Shown in pieces: positions 41,554 through 50,463 of a stretch of DNA of 64,000 bases. The notes under the pieces are model-generated. The model saw nothing but the letters and a program-made list of their open reading frames with translations. It searched no databases and was not told where the DNA came from. Source of the DNA: Gammaproteobacteria bacterium. Its GTDB lineage: Bacteria > Pseudomonadota > Gammaproteobacteria > Thiohalomonadales > Thiohalomonadaceae. Numbering within the stretch: position 1 is the first letter of the stretch; each line of letters begins with the position of its first letter. The stretch is taken from positions 1-64,000 of the forward strand of contig JALOAT010000015.1 in NCBI GenBank assembly GCA_023228645.1, in the 5' to 3' direction. A program made the position numbers and the translations under genes.

Positions 41554-42603
41554 ATGTCTCTCGGACCCGTGCTGCTGGACCTGCGCGGCACCACCCTCGC
41601 CGATGACGAAAGGGCGTTGTTGCGTCACCCCAACGTGGGCGGCGTGATCCTGTTTACGCGCAATTTTGAATCACCGGCGCAGATCGCCGAACTGGTGCGG
41701 CAGATCCACGCCGTGCGCGAACCGCGCCTGCTGGTCTGCGTGGACCACGAGGGCGGGCGGGTGCAGCGGTTCCGCAGCGGTTTCACGTGCCTGCCCGCAG
41801 CGCGGCTGTTCGGGCACATCTACGACCGCGATGCACGGCGCGGCCGTCAGCTCGCCGAGGCGGCGGGCTGGATCATGGCCAGTGAGTTGCGCGCGGTGGG
41901 CGTGGATTTCAGTTTCGCGCCGGTATTGGACCTGGACCGCGGCATCAGCAGCGTGATCGGCGATCGCGCCTTCCACAGCGACCCGGCGGCGGTGGCTGAT
42001 CTGGCCGGCGCCTACGTGCAAGGCATGCGCAAGGCGGGCATGGCGGCCACCGCCAAGCACTTCCCCGGCCACGGCGGCGTCGCCGCCGACTCGCACGTGG
42101 CGATCCCGGTGGATGAGCGGGAGTTCGCGGTCATTCTCAAAGAGGACGTGCTGCCGTTTCGCCGTCTGTTCGCCGACGGCATCGCCGCGGTGATGCCGGC
42201 GCACGTGAGCTATCCCCACGCGGATGCGCGGCCCGCCGGATTTTCGCCGTTCTGGCTCAAGGATGTGCTTCGCAAGCGCCTCGGTTTCCAGGGGCTGGTG
42301 TTCAGCGACGACCTGAGTATGGAAGGGGCGAGCGTGGCGGGCGACTACCTGGCGCGCGCCCATGCCGCCCTGGACGCCGGCTGCGACATGGTGCTGGTGT
42401 GCAACCGCCAGGAGGCCGCCGTGCAGGTGGTCGAGGGCCTGCGCCTTGGCAATGACCCGGTGTTCCACGCGCGCATGGCGCGCATGCACGGGCGACACGC
42501 CATCACCTCGGCGGAGTTGCATCAGGACCATCACTGGCATCAGGCGCGCGAGGTCATCGCACGCCTCGCGGACGATCCCACCCTGGAACTGCATCTGGCC
42601 TGA
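41554..42603 (+). CDS. nagZ: Beta-N-acetylhexosaminidase NagZ
   Basis: 349 residues from an ATG with GGAAAGGAAG upstream. The family-3 glycosidase motif KHFPGHGGVAADSH carries the His of the flexible loop, and VFSDDLSMEGA holds the nucleophile Asp (about residue 250). It removes N-acetylglucosamine from recycled anhydromuropeptides in the cytoplasm. Confidence 0.95.
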   Translation: MSLGPVLLDLRGTTLADDERALLRHPNVGGVILFTRNFESPAQIAELVRQIHAVREPRLLVCVDHEGGRVQRFRSGFTCLPAARLFGHIYDRDARRGRQLAEAAGWIMASELRAVGVDFSFAPVLDLDRGISSVIGDRAFHSDPAAVADLAGAYVQGMRKAGMAATAKHFPGHGGVAADSHVAIPVDEREFAVILKEDVLPFRRLFADGIAAVMPAHVSYPHADARPAGFSPFWLKDVLRKRLGFQGLVFSDDLSMEGASVAGDYLARAHAALDAGCDMVLVCNRQEAAVQVVEGLRLGNDPVFHARMARMHGRHAITSAELHQDHHWHQAREVIARLADDPTLELHLA

Positions 42604-42701
42604 AGCGCGCGCAAAGGCGCGTTCGCAGGCCGGCCCCGGCGCCTGCCTGATGCGTCCGGACTGCGGTATCATGCGCGCACCTTGTCAGAGGGTGCCAACC
42701 C

Positions 42702-43253
42702 ATGCCCATCACCCCCGAACACGCCCTTGCCGTCTACCGCGAGGCCGATTGCCTGGCCACGGAGGCCCAGGTGAACGAGGCGCTCGCGCGCATAGCGCGG
42801 CGCATCCGCGAAGAACTCGCCGACCGTAACCCCGTGGTGCTGGTGGTGCTCACGGGCGCCCTGGTGCCGGCGGGCTGCCTGCTGCCGCTGCTCGATTTCC
42901 CGTTGGAGCTGGACTACATCCACGCCACCCGTTATGCGGGCGCAACGGCGGGCGGTGAGCTTTACTGGATCGCACACCCGCGCACACCCATGACGGGCCG
43001 CGCGGTACTCATCATCGACGACATCCTCGACGAGGGCCCGACGCTCGCGGCCATCATCGAACACTGCCGCGCGGAAGGCGCCACCGACGTGCTGTCGGCC
43101 GTACTGGTGGAGAAGGTCCACGAACGCAAGAACGGCCTCAAGGCGGACTTCGTCGGCCTTGAGGTCGAAGACCGCTACGTGTTCGGCTACGGCATGGATT
43201 ACAAGGGTTATTGGCGCAATGCCCCGGGCATTTTCGCCGTGAAAGACAACTGA
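42702..43253 (+). CDS. hpt: Hypoxanthine-guanine phosphoribosyltransferase
   Basis: 183 residues. The PRPP-binding motif is AVLIIDDILDEGPTLAAI, with VVLTGALVPAG as the PPi loop. It probably salvages hypoxanthine. The next gene, 11 bases on, is a methylthioinosine phosphorylase that releases hypoxanthine, so the two form a salvage pair. The nagZ-hpt-MTIP order is familiar from Pseudomonas-like genomes. Confidence 0.9.
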   Translation: MPITPEHALAVYREADCLATEAQVNEALARIARRIREELADRNPVVLVVLTGALVPAGCLLPLLDFPLELDYIHATRYAGATAGGELYWIAHPRTPMTGRAVLIIDDILDEGPTLAAIIEHCRAEGATDVLSAVLVEKVHERKNGLKADFVGLEVEDRYVFGYGMDYKGYWRNAPGIFAVKDN

Positions 43254-43264
43254 AAGGACCACGC

Positions 43265-44011
43265 GTGGCCAAGCTTGCGATTATCGGCGGTACCGGTCTC
43301 ACCTCACTGATGGGGCTGGAGATCACCAACCGCGAAGTGATGCACACCCCTTACGGCGAGCCCTCGGGCCCGCTCGTCCACGGCCGCTTTTCCGGCACCG
43401 AGGTGGTGTTCCTGCCGCGTCACGGTTCGGGACACACCATCCCGCCGCACAAGGTGAACTACCGCGCCAACCTCTGGGCGCTCAGCAAGGCCGGGGCCGA
43501 CAAGGTAATCGCGGTGAACGCGGTGGGCGGCGTGCGCGCCGACATGCTGCCTGGGCGGTTGGTGTTCCCGAACCAGATCATCGATTACACCTGGAATCGC
43601 GTGAACACCTATTTCGAGGAAGGCCTCAGCCACGTCACCCACGTAGACTTCACCCACCCCTATTGCGAAGACCTGCGTCAGATGCTGATCCGCGGCGCCC
43701 GCGAGGCGGGCATCGATGCGGTGGACGAGGGCACCTACGGCGCCACCCAGGGCCCGCGCCTGGAGACCATCGCCGAGATCAACCGCATGGAACGGGACGG
43801 CTGCCACCTGGTTGGCATGACCGGCATGCCCGAGGCGGCGCTGGCCCGCGAACTGGACCTCTGCTACGTGTGCTGCGCGGTGGTGTCGAACATGGCCGCC
43901 GGCCGCGGCCCCGGCGAGATCACCATGGAAGAGATCGAGCAGAACCTCATCTCAGGCATGAACAACGTCAAGACTCTGCTGGAATACGTGCTGCCGGCGT
44001 TGAGGGGTTGA
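43265..44011 (+). CDS. S-methyl-5'-thioinosine phosphorylase (MTIP)
   Basis: 248 residues from a GTG preceded by AAAGGA. It has the trimeric purine nucleoside phosphorylase fold: LAIIGGTGL phosphate loop, FLPRHGSGHTIPPHKVNYRANLWAL, DEGTYGATQGPRLET and GMTGMPEAALARELDLCY. Sequence and the adjacent HPRT suggest methylthioinosine rather than methylthioadenosine as substrate, by analogy with pseudomonads. Convergent with csiV, 14 bases between stops. Confidence 0.88.
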   Translation: MAKLAIIGGTGLTSLMGLEITNREVMHTPYGEPSGPLVHGRFSGTEVVFLPRHGSGHTIPPHKVNYRANLWALSKAGADKVIAVNAVGGVRADMLPGRLVFPNQIIDYTWNRVNTYFEEGLSHVTHVDFTHPYCEDLRQMLIRGAREAGIDAVDEGTYGATQGPRLETIAEINRMERDGCHLVGMTGMPEAALARELDLCYVCCAVVSNMAAGRGPGEITMEEIEQNLISGMNNVKTLLEYVLPALRG

Positions 44012-44025
44012 AGAGGTGACTGCGT

Positions 44026-44655
44026 TTATACCCTCGGTGTAATCACGATCACCACGCCGAACAGCGGGTGGTCCAGGTAATGGATCTCCTTGCTGCGCAT
44101 GCGGCGGGATTCCTTCAATCGGTACAAGTCATGCGGGGCGTCCAGGACGTCGCCGATCTCGGCGTCGTCGCGTACGTCTTCGGGGCGGCGATAGCGCAGG
44201 TCTGCTTCCACGTGCAGGTAGCGGGCGAGGATTACCCGCAGGGTGCCTTCCACATGGCCACCCGGTTCCGTCCCGCCTTCGATGACCACCGGCACCGCGT
44301 TGTCGCGGCCCAGTCCCGGTTGTACCCAGGCCAGATGTAACAGTGGCTCCAGATCGGGGGCGTCGACGAGGCGCTGGTATTCCCGGGCCAGCCGCAGCGT
44401 CTCCTCGGGCAGGCGTTGAAAGGCCTGGGGCTCGCCGGGTGCGCTTCTGACGGGCAGCAGGCTTCGGGCGTTTTCGTCCTGGTGCGGCGAGAGTTCGGAG
44501 CGGTCGGGCCAGTGTTCGACGCGGGTATCGGCCGAGGGGCGCGCGAACACCAGGGCCTCGACGTCGTATATGGGTTGCTTGTCGGCAGCCGCGGCGGGCA
44601 GGGCGAGCAACAGGCCGGCGGACAGGGCGAGACTTCTGAACAGGGTTCGGAACAT
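44026..44655 (-). CDS. csiV: CsiV-family protein
   Basis: 209 residues from an ATG at 44655, with a signal peptide (LLLALPAAAA, about residue 25). YDVEALVFARPSADTRVEHWPD and the C-terminal ESRRMRSKEIHYLDHPLFGVVIVITPR are the family's conserved ends. CsiV is a periplasmic peptidoglycan-related factor in pathogens. It is commonly found beside mfd, as here (mfd is next on the same strand, with an RRM gene between them on the opposite strand). Confidence 0.85.
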   Translation of the reverse strand: MFRTLFRSLALSAGLLLALPAAAADKQPIYDVEALVFARPSADTRVEHWPDRSELSPHQDENARSLLPVRSAPGEPQAFQRLPEETLRLAREYQRLVDAPDLEPLLHLAWVQPGLGRDNAVPVVIEGGTEPGGHVEGTLRVILARYLHVEADLRYRRPEDVRDDAEIGDVLDAPHDLYRLKESRRMRSKEIHYLDHPLFGVVIVITPRV

Positions 44656-44917
44656 GGGCAAATCGGGGGGGTGAAGTGACGTGGAATCTTACCACCGTTT
44701 CGCCTGTTTCAGGCCCCTCGGACCTGCCCGCCGGCCATATTGACAAGATAAAAGGCCTCGTTGATGCTTCCCGGAGTACGGGCTAGGGGGGCTCTTTCAG
44801 CGCTCTATTCAGTACGGGTTGGGGGCGACGCGGTACGCCGTTGCGCTCGATGAGTGCCCCCGCGGGGGGCGGCGGCGCCGCAGGCGCTCGCAACATAGTT
44901 CCGGGAGTTTTTGAGCA

Positions 44918-45193
44918 ATGAAGACCATTTATGTAGGAAACCTGCCGTTCAGTGCGTCCGCGGATGATATTCGCAACTTGTTCGCGCAGCATGGCAACGT
45001 GCAGTCCGTGAAACTGGTCACCGATCGCGAAACGGGTCGTCCGCGCGGTTTTGGTTTCGTGGAAATGGATGCCAGTGGCGCCGATGCAGCCATCCGAGCC
45101 CTCGATAACACCAACTTCGGCGGGCGCAACCTGCGTGTGAACGAGGCGCAGGAACGCAAACCCGCACCCCGCGCCAGCCAGCCCCGTCGCTGA
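44918..45193 (+). CDS. RNA-recognition-motif (RRM) protein
   Basis: 91 residues. A single RRM: RNP2 TIYVGNLPF (residues 3-11) and RNP1 RGFGFVEM (about 44-51), then a short basic tail (ERKPAPRASQPRR). GGGAG stands 11 bases before the ATG. The leader is long and GC-rich with several possible stems, as in cold-induced RRM genes. It probably binds single-stranded RNA. A hairpin follows its stop. Confidence 0.92.
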   Translation: MKTIYVGNLPFSASADDIRNLFAQHGNVQSVKLVTDRETGRPRGFGFVEMDASGADAAIRALDNTNFGGRNLRVNEAQERKPAPRASQPRR

Positions 45194-45200
45194 TCCCCCC

Positions 45201-45227
45201 GGACGTGGCCGTGCCGCGGCCACGTCC
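45201..45227 (+). terminator. Hairpin after the RRM gene
   Basis: GGACGTGGCC-GTGCCGC-GGCCACGTCC is a perfect 10-bp stem (11 with the closing G-C) located 7 bases past the stop. The following GTCTTCCCGG is only modestly T-rich. Confidence 0.6.
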
Positions 45228-45305
45228 GTCTTCCCGGTGCTTTGTTCTCCTGCTCCCCGGCAGTTCGAGAGCCCCGTTTTCATTTCCTGCCTTCCCTGCT
45301 TGCGT

Positions 45306-45382
45306 GTAGGTCGCGTTGCGAAGCTACGTGACATTCATTGGGCCGCGTCGTCACGTAGGCGCTGCGCGCCAACGTGACCTAC
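45306..45382. repeat. Family C double element
   Basis: A degenerate unit (GTAGGTCGCGTTGCGAAGCT then ACGTGAC, 45306-45332) is followed by a full unit GTCAC-GTA-GGCGC-TGC-GCGCC-AAC-GTGAC-CTAC (45350-45382). It ends 5 bases from the mfd stop. Confidence 0.75.
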
Positions 45383-45387
45383 GGCAC

Positions 45388-48300
45388 TCACGCTAGCGTG
45401 GAGAGCAGTTCTTCGACGGCCTCGATGCGTGTGGTGAAATCCGGCAGGTCGCGCGTGATCTTCAGCCGCTCCTGACCGTCCAGCTTGTAGAGCTTCGGCT
45501 TCACCTGGATGAGCCGGATGATCTTCATGGGGTCGATGTTGGGCTGTTCCTCGAAGATGAAACGGCCGCCCAGTTTGCCCAATTCGATTTTGCGGATGCC
45601 GAGCGGCGAGGCGCGCAGCTTGAGTTCGGTGATGCGGAACAGGTTCTTGGTCTGCTCCGGCAGCAGCCCGAAGCGGTCGATCATCTCCACCTGCAGTTCG
45701 CGCAGTTCCTCCTCGCTCTGGGCGCTGGCAATGCGCTTGTACATGGTCAGGCGCGCATGCACGTCCGGCAGGTAGTCGTCCGGGATGAGCGCGGGGGCCT
45801 GGAGGTCGATTTCGGCGCCATGGGAGAGCGGTTTTTCCAGGTGCGGCTCGCGGCCTTCCTTCAGTGCCTTCACCGCGCGTTCGAGCAACTCCACGTACAG
45901 CGTGTAGCCGATTTCGTGCATCTGGCCGCTCTGCTCCTCACCGAGCAGTTCGCCTGCGCCGCGGATCTCCAGATCGTGGGTGGCCAGGGTGAAGCCGGTG
46001 CCCAGTTCCTCGATGGATTCGATGGCCTCCAGGCGTTTCTGCGCGTCTGGGGTGATGAGATTGCGCGGCGGGATGATGAGATAGGCATAGGCGCGGTGGT
46101 GCGAGCGTCCGACACGTCCACGCAGCTGATAGAGCTGGGCGAGGCCGAAGCGATCGGCGCGGTGGATGACGATGGTGTTGGCGGTCGGGATGTCGATGCC
46201 CGTCTCGATGATGGTCGTACACACCAGCAAGTTGAAACGCTGGTGGTAGAAGTCCGTCATCACCCGCTCCAACTCGCGCTCGCGCATCTGGCCGTGGGCG
46301 ACGCGCACTGTGGCCTCGGGCACCAGCTCGCTGATCTCGCGGGCCATCCGCTCGATGGAGTCCACGTCGTTGTGCAAGAAGTAGATCTGGCCGCCGCGCT
46401 TGATCTCGCGCAGGCAGGCCTCGCGGATCAATCCTGAGTTCCACTCGTTCACGAAGGTCTTCACCGCCAGGCGGCGCGCCGGCGGCGAGGCGATGACCGA
46501 CAGGTCGCGCATGCCCGAGATGGCCATGTTGAGGGTGCGCGGGATGGGCGTGGCGGTGAGCGTGAGCACGTCCACCTCGGCGCGCAGGGCCTTGAAGCGG
46601 TCCTTCTGGCGCACGCCGAAACGGTGTTCCTCGTCGATGATGACGAGGCCCAGGCGCTTGTACTTCACGTCAGGCTGTAACAGCTTGTGGGTGCCGATGA
46701 CCACGTCCACGGTACCCGATTCCAGACCCTTGATGACCTGATCCTGCTCCTTCTTGGAGCGGAAGCGCGAGAGATTCTCGATGCGCACCGGCCAGTCGGC
46801 GAAGCGGTCGCGGAAGTTCTCGAAATGCTGCTGGGCGAGCAGCGTGGTGGGCACCAGCACGGCCACCTGCTTGCCGGCAAACACCGCCACGGCGGTGGCG
46901 CGCAAGGCCACCTCGGTCTTGCCGAAGCCCACGTCGCCGCACACCAGGCGGTCCATGGGATTGGGCGAGGCCATGTCGTTCAGCACCGCGTCGATGGCGT
47001 CCTGCTGATCGGGCGTGGTTTCGAACGGGAAGGTGGCGGCGAAGCCCGCATAGGCTGCGCGATCGATGGGATAGGTGAAGCCCTGGCGGGCGGCGCGGCG
47101 GGCGTACAGATCGAGCAGTTCCGCGGCCACGTCACGCACCTTCTCGCTGGCGCGGCGCTTGGCCCGTTCCCATTGCCCGGAGCCGAGCTTGTGCAGCGGC
47201 GTGGTCTCGGGCGCACCGCCCGTGTAGCGGCTGATGAGATGCAGCGAGGCGACGGGCACGTACAGCTTGTCGCCGTCGGCGTATTCGAGGGTGAGGAACT
47301 CGGCCTCGATGTCCCCCACATGCAATTTTTGCAGGCCCAGATAGCGGCCGACGCCGTGGTCCTCATGCACCACCGGACTGCCGATCTGCAGTTCGGCGAG
47401 GCTGCGTACCACCGCGTCCGCATCGCGGGTGCGCGACTTCTGGCGCCGGCGGCGCTGCATCACCTGCTCGCCGTAGAGCTGGGTCTCGGCAACCACCGCC
47501 AAGGGCGGTTCGCTGATCAGCAGGCCGTTTTCGAGCGGGGCGACCACCAGGCCGTGGCGCGCGCCGGCGTGGAGGAAGGTGGCGAAGTCATCGACGGGCG
47601 TCGGATGGATGTCCGCACCGCGCAGGATCTCCAGCAGCGCCTCACGGCGCCCCGGGGATTCCGCGGCGAACAGGATGCGGCCGTCAAATCCGTCCACAAA
47701 CGCCTGGAGGGCGGCTGATGGGCGTTCGGTGCGCGCATCGAGGGTCAGCCGCGGTGGCGCCTCGGTGGCGAAATTCACCGCCTGTTTTGCCTCGACCGAT
47801 TCGAAGCGCTGCACGTCGGTACGCGGGAAGCGCTTCAGGCAGCCGAAGGCCTCGTTGACTTCGAGAAACACGCGGTTGGGCGGCAGTAGCGGCCGGGTCC
47901 GGTCCAGGCGACCCAGTTCGAAGCGCTCGCCCGCCTCGCGCCAGAATATCTCCACCGCATCGTTCACGCCCTCGGTGGTGAACAAATAGGTGTGTTCCGG
48001 CAGGTAGTCGACCAAGGTGTGGGTGTGCTCGAAAAACAGCGGAATGAAATACTCGATGCCCGGCGGGGCGAGGCCGTTGCTCACGTCGCGGTAGATCACG
48101 CTGGCCTTGGGATCGCCTTCGAAAACTTCACGATAGGCCTGGCGGAAACGCTTGATGGCGTCCTCGTGGAGCGGGAACTCCCGCGCCGGCAGCAACCGCA
48201 CGCGCTCCACCTTGTCGAGCGAGCGCTGGCTCTCCGGGTCGAAGGTGCGGATGCTCTCCACCTCGTCGTCGAACAGCTCGATGCGGTAGGGCAGGGCGGC

Positions 48301-48846
48301 GCCCATGGGGTACAGGTCGATGAGGCTGCCGCGCACCGTGAATTCGCCGTGTTCCATCACCTGCGAGACGTACTGGTAGCCGCTGCGCTCCAGGCGGCTG
48401 CGCATGAGGTCCATATCGAGCCGCTGGCTCAGGTCGAGCACCAGGCTGCTTCCCTCGATGTACTCGCGTGGGGCGAGGCGCTGCATGAGCGTGGCCACGG
48501 GCAGCACCAGGATGCCGCGGGTGAGGCTAGGCAGGCGGTAGAGGGTGGCGACGCGCTCGGAAATAATGTCCTGGTGGGGCGAGAACACGTCATAGGGCAG
48601 GGTTTCCCAGTCGGGGAAATGCAGGACCGGGAGGTCGTCGCGCTGTCCCACGAAGAAGCGCAGCTCGTCTTCCAGGCGCGCGGCGGAGGCGGTATCGGCG
48701 GTGACCACCAGCAGCAGGCCGTCGCAGGCGTCGGCAGCGGCGGTGAGGGCCAGGCCGACGCCGCTTCCGTAGAGGCGGCCCCAGGAAAGGCGTTCGCCGG
48801 GACGGGTCGCAAAGCGTGGAGTCAGGGGAGAGGTGTAGTTCTCCAT
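45388..48846 (-). CDS. mfd: Mfd, transcription-repair coupling factor
   Basis: 1152 residues, full length. The N-terminal UvrB-like part is followed by the RNA-polymerase-interacting region (GSPVVHEDHGVGRYLGLQKL near residue 480) and the RecG-like motor: Walker A GDVGFGKTEVALRA (about 637), DEEHRFGVRQKDR (about 739) and LLVCTTIIETGIDIPTANT. The TRG motif region and the C-terminal autoinhibitory domain are present. It removes stalled RNA polymerase at lesions and recruits UvrA. Confidence 0.97.
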   Translation of the reverse strand: MENYTSPLTPRFATRPGERLSWGRLYGSGVGLALTAAADACDGLLLVVTADTASAARLEDELRFFVGQRDDLPVLHFPDWETLPYDVFSPHQDIISERVATLYRLPSLTRGILVLPVATLMQRLAPREYIEGSSLVLDLSQRLDMDLMRSRLERSGYQYVSQVMEHGEFTVRGSLIDLYPMGAALPYRIELFDDEVESIRTFDPESQRSLDKVERVRLLPAREFPLHEDAIKRFRQAYREVFEGDPKASVIYRDVSNGLAPPGIEYFIPLFFEHTHTLVDYLPEHTYLFTTEGVNDAVEIFWREAGERFELGRLDRTRPLLPPNRVFLEVNEAFGCLKRFPRTDVQRFESVEAKQAVNFATEAPPRLTLDARTERPSAALQAFVDGFDGRILFAAESPGRREALLEILRGADIHPTPVDDFATFLHAGARHGLVVAPLENGLLISEPPLAVVAETQLYGEQVMQRRRRQKSRTRDADAVVRSLAELQIGSPVVHEDHGVGRYLGLQKLHVGDIEAEFLTLEYADGDKLYVPVASLHLISRYTGGAPETTPLHKLGSGQWERAKRRASEKVRDVAAELLDLYARRAARQGFTYPIDRAAYAGFAATFPFETTPDQQDAIDAVLNDMASPNPMDRLVCGDVGFGKTEVALRATAVAVFAGKQVAVLVPTTLLAQQHFENFRDRFADWPVRIENLSRFRSKKEQDQVIKGLESGTVDVVIGTHKLLQPDVKYKRLGLVIIDEEHRFGVRQKDRFKALRAEVDVLTLTATPIPRTLNMAISGMRDLSVIASPPARRLAVKTFVNEWNSGLIREACLREIKRGGQIYFLHNDVDSIERMAREISELVPEATVRVAHGQMRERELERVMTDFYHQRFNLLVCTTIIETGIDIPTANTIVIHRADRFGLAQLYQLRGRVGRSHHRAYAYLIIPPRNLITPDAQKRLEAIESIEELGTGFTLATHDLEIRGAGELLGEEQSGQMHEIGYTLYVELLERAVKALKEGREPHLEKPLSHGAEIDLQAPALIPDDYLPDVHARLTMYKRIASAQSEEELRELQVEMIDRFGLLPEQTKNLFRITELKLRASPLGIRKIELGKLGGRFIFEEQPNIDPMKIIRLIQVKPKLYKLDGQERLKITRDLPDFTTRIEAVEELLSTLA

Positions 48847-48966
48847 GGGGAGCGTGATGTCGCGAGTGAAAAGCGGGCTAGTCTACCACCCCGCGCCGGC
48901 TGGGCGGGGCCGGTTCGCCGGGCGTCTTTGATTCGACCGCGTTCCACGCCCCACGTTTCTGGCACG

Positions 48967-48981
48967 TGGTACGTGAATTGC
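48967..48981 (+). promoter_or_regulatory. Sigma-54 promoter of sqr
   Basis: TGGTACG-TGAA-TTGC matches the -24/-12 consensus TGGCACG-N4-TTGC at all but one of the fixed positions, with the correct GG-to-GC spacing. Transcription would begin near 48993 and place GGAGG (49019-49023) in the leader of sqr. A sigma-54 activator gene follows sqr. Confidence 0.75.
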
Positions 48982-49034
48982 TTTCAAGGTGAGGAGTTTT
49001 GACCACCTACTGCAATCCGGAGGACATTCAATTC

Positions 49035-50309
49035 ATGGCACACATCGTCATCATCGGTGCGAGCACCGGCGGCCTGCCGGCCGCCTACGACGTGCGCGCG
49101 GTGCTCGGCAAGGGGCATGAGGTCAGCGTGATCTCCAGTTCCGAAACCTTCAGCTTCGTGCCGTCGAATCCCTGGGTGGCCGTAGGCTGGCGCACCCGGC
49201 AGGACACCACGTTTCCACTCCAGCCCTATCTTGCCCGTCAGGACATCAAGCTGATTCCCCATCCCGCGGTGGAGATCAAGCCCGACCAGAACCAGGTGGT
49301 CGTGGAGGGCGGCGAGGTGGTCAATTACGACTACCTCATCATCGCCACCGGCCCCAAGCTCGCCTTCGACGAGGTGCCGGGCCTCGGGCCCCACGGCGGC
49401 CATACCCATTCCGTGTGCACCATCGATCATGCGGAGAAGGCCTGGGAGGACTGGCAGCAGTTCGTGAACGAGCCCGGTCCGCTGGTGGTGGGTGCGACCC
49501 AGGGTGCCTCCTGCTTCGGGCCCGCCTACGAGACCGCCTTCATCATGGACACGGACCTGCGCCGCCGCAAAATCCGTGACAAGGTGAAGATGACCTTCGT
49601 CACCTCCGAGCCCTACATCGGCCATCTGGGGCTCGGCGGGGTGGGCGACTCCAAGGGCATGCTGGAATCGGAACTGCGCCAGCACCACATCCAGTGGATC
49701 TGCAACGCCAAGGTCACCAAGGTGGAGCCCGGCAAGATGTTCGTGGCCGAGCACAACGACCATGGCGAGATGATCAAGGAGCATGAACTGCCCTTCAAGT
49801 TCAACGTGATGATCCCCGCCTTCAAGGGTGTGGATGCGGTGATGAAGGTGGGCGAGGACCTGGCGAATCCGCGCGGCTTCGTGAAGGTGAACGAGTTCCA
49901 GCAGAACCCCAAGTGGACCAACATCTACTCGGTGGGGGTGTGCATCGCCATCCCGCCCGTAGAGGCCACACCCGTGCCCACCGGCACGCCCAAGACCGGC
50001 TACATGATCGAGTCCATGGTCGCGGCCACGGCGCACAACATCAAAAATGCCATCGAAGGCAAGGCACCGGATCAGAAGGGCACCTGGAACGCCATCTGCC
50101 TGGCCGATCTCGGCGACACCGGCGTCGCCTTTGTGGCCATGCCGCAGATCCCGCCGCGTAATCTTTCGTGGATGAAGAAGGGCAAATGGGTGCACATGGC
50201 CAAGGTCGCCTTCGAGAAGTACTTCATCAACAAGATGAAGAAGGGTTCGAACGATCCGCTCTACGAGAAGTACGTCCTCAAGGCGCTCGGTATCGACAAG
50301 TTGAAGTAA
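49035..50309 (+). CDS. sqr: Sulfide:quinone oxidoreductase, type I
   Basis: 424 residues from the ATG at 49035. A TTG at 48999 is in frame, but its ribosome site would lie upstream of the predicted sigma-54 start. FAD-binding HIVIIGASTGGLPAAYDV, and the three redox Cys of type I SQR: SVCTIDHAE, GASCFGPAYE and GTWNAICLADLGD. TSEPYIGHLGLGGVGDSKGMLE and IPPVEATPVPTGTPKTGYMIESM are family blocks, and the C-terminal WVHMAKVAFEKYFINKMK is a likely amphipathic membrane anchor. It oxidises sulfide to polysulfide or other sulfane sulfur and reduces quinone. Confidence 0.93.
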   Translation: MAHIVIIGASTGGLPAAYDVRAVLGKGHEVSVISSSETFSFVPSNPWVAVGWRTRQDTTFPLQPYLARQDIKLIPHPAVEIKPDQNQVVVEGGEVVNYDYLIIATGPKLAFDEVPGLGPHGGHTHSVCTIDHAEKAWEDWQQFVNEPGPLVVGATQGASCFGPAYETAFIMDTDLRRRKIRDKVKMTFVTSEPYIGHLGLGGVGDSKGMLESELRQHHIQWICNAKVTKVEPGKMFVAEHNDHGEMIKEHELPFKFNVMIPAFKGVDAVMKVGEDLANPRGFVKVNEFQQNPKWTNIYSVGVCIAIPPVEATPVPTGTPKTGYMIESMVAATAHNIKNAIEGKAPDQKGTWNAICLADLGDTGVAFVAMPQIPPRNLSWMKKGKWVHMAKVAFEKYFINKMKKGSNDPLYEKYVLKALGIDKLK

Positions 50310-50329
50310 GTCCTGCCGGCGAAGAAAGA

Positions 50330-50354
50330 ACGGGGACGAAAGTCCCCGTCTTTT
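50330..50354 (+). terminator. Intrinsic terminator of sqr
   Basis: ACGGGGAC-GAAA-GTCCCCGT followed by CTTTT: an 8-bp GC-rich stem, GNRA-type loop and T-run, 20 bases after the sqr stop. It separates sqr from the activator gene. Confidence 0.85.
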
Positions 50355-50373
50355 GACAACCCAGCAAAGGCCG

Positions 50374-50411
50374 TGTCAGCATGGCCAAACCATGACATTT
50401 ATGTCATGACA
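50374..50411 (+). promoter_or_regulatory. Composite operator upstream of the sigma-54 activator gene
   Basis: TGTCA-N14-TGACA-N4-TGTCA-TGACA. The right part reads ATGACATTTATGTCATGACA, which contains two overlapping perfect palindromes. The first three half-sites recur with identical spacing at 53905-53937 upstream of the rhodanese-side sigma-54 promoter. Confidence 0.6.
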
Positions 50412-50463
50412 TTGCATGCGATAAAAACGATAAATCGGATGGAAAAATTTATGGGGGGAAGTC

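Noticed and set aside
48999..49034. TTG at 48999 with GAGGAG as the start of sqr
   Set aside because: The predicted sigma-54 transcription start (about 48993) would remove that ribosome site from the mRNA, and the FAD motif begins right after the ATG at 49035.
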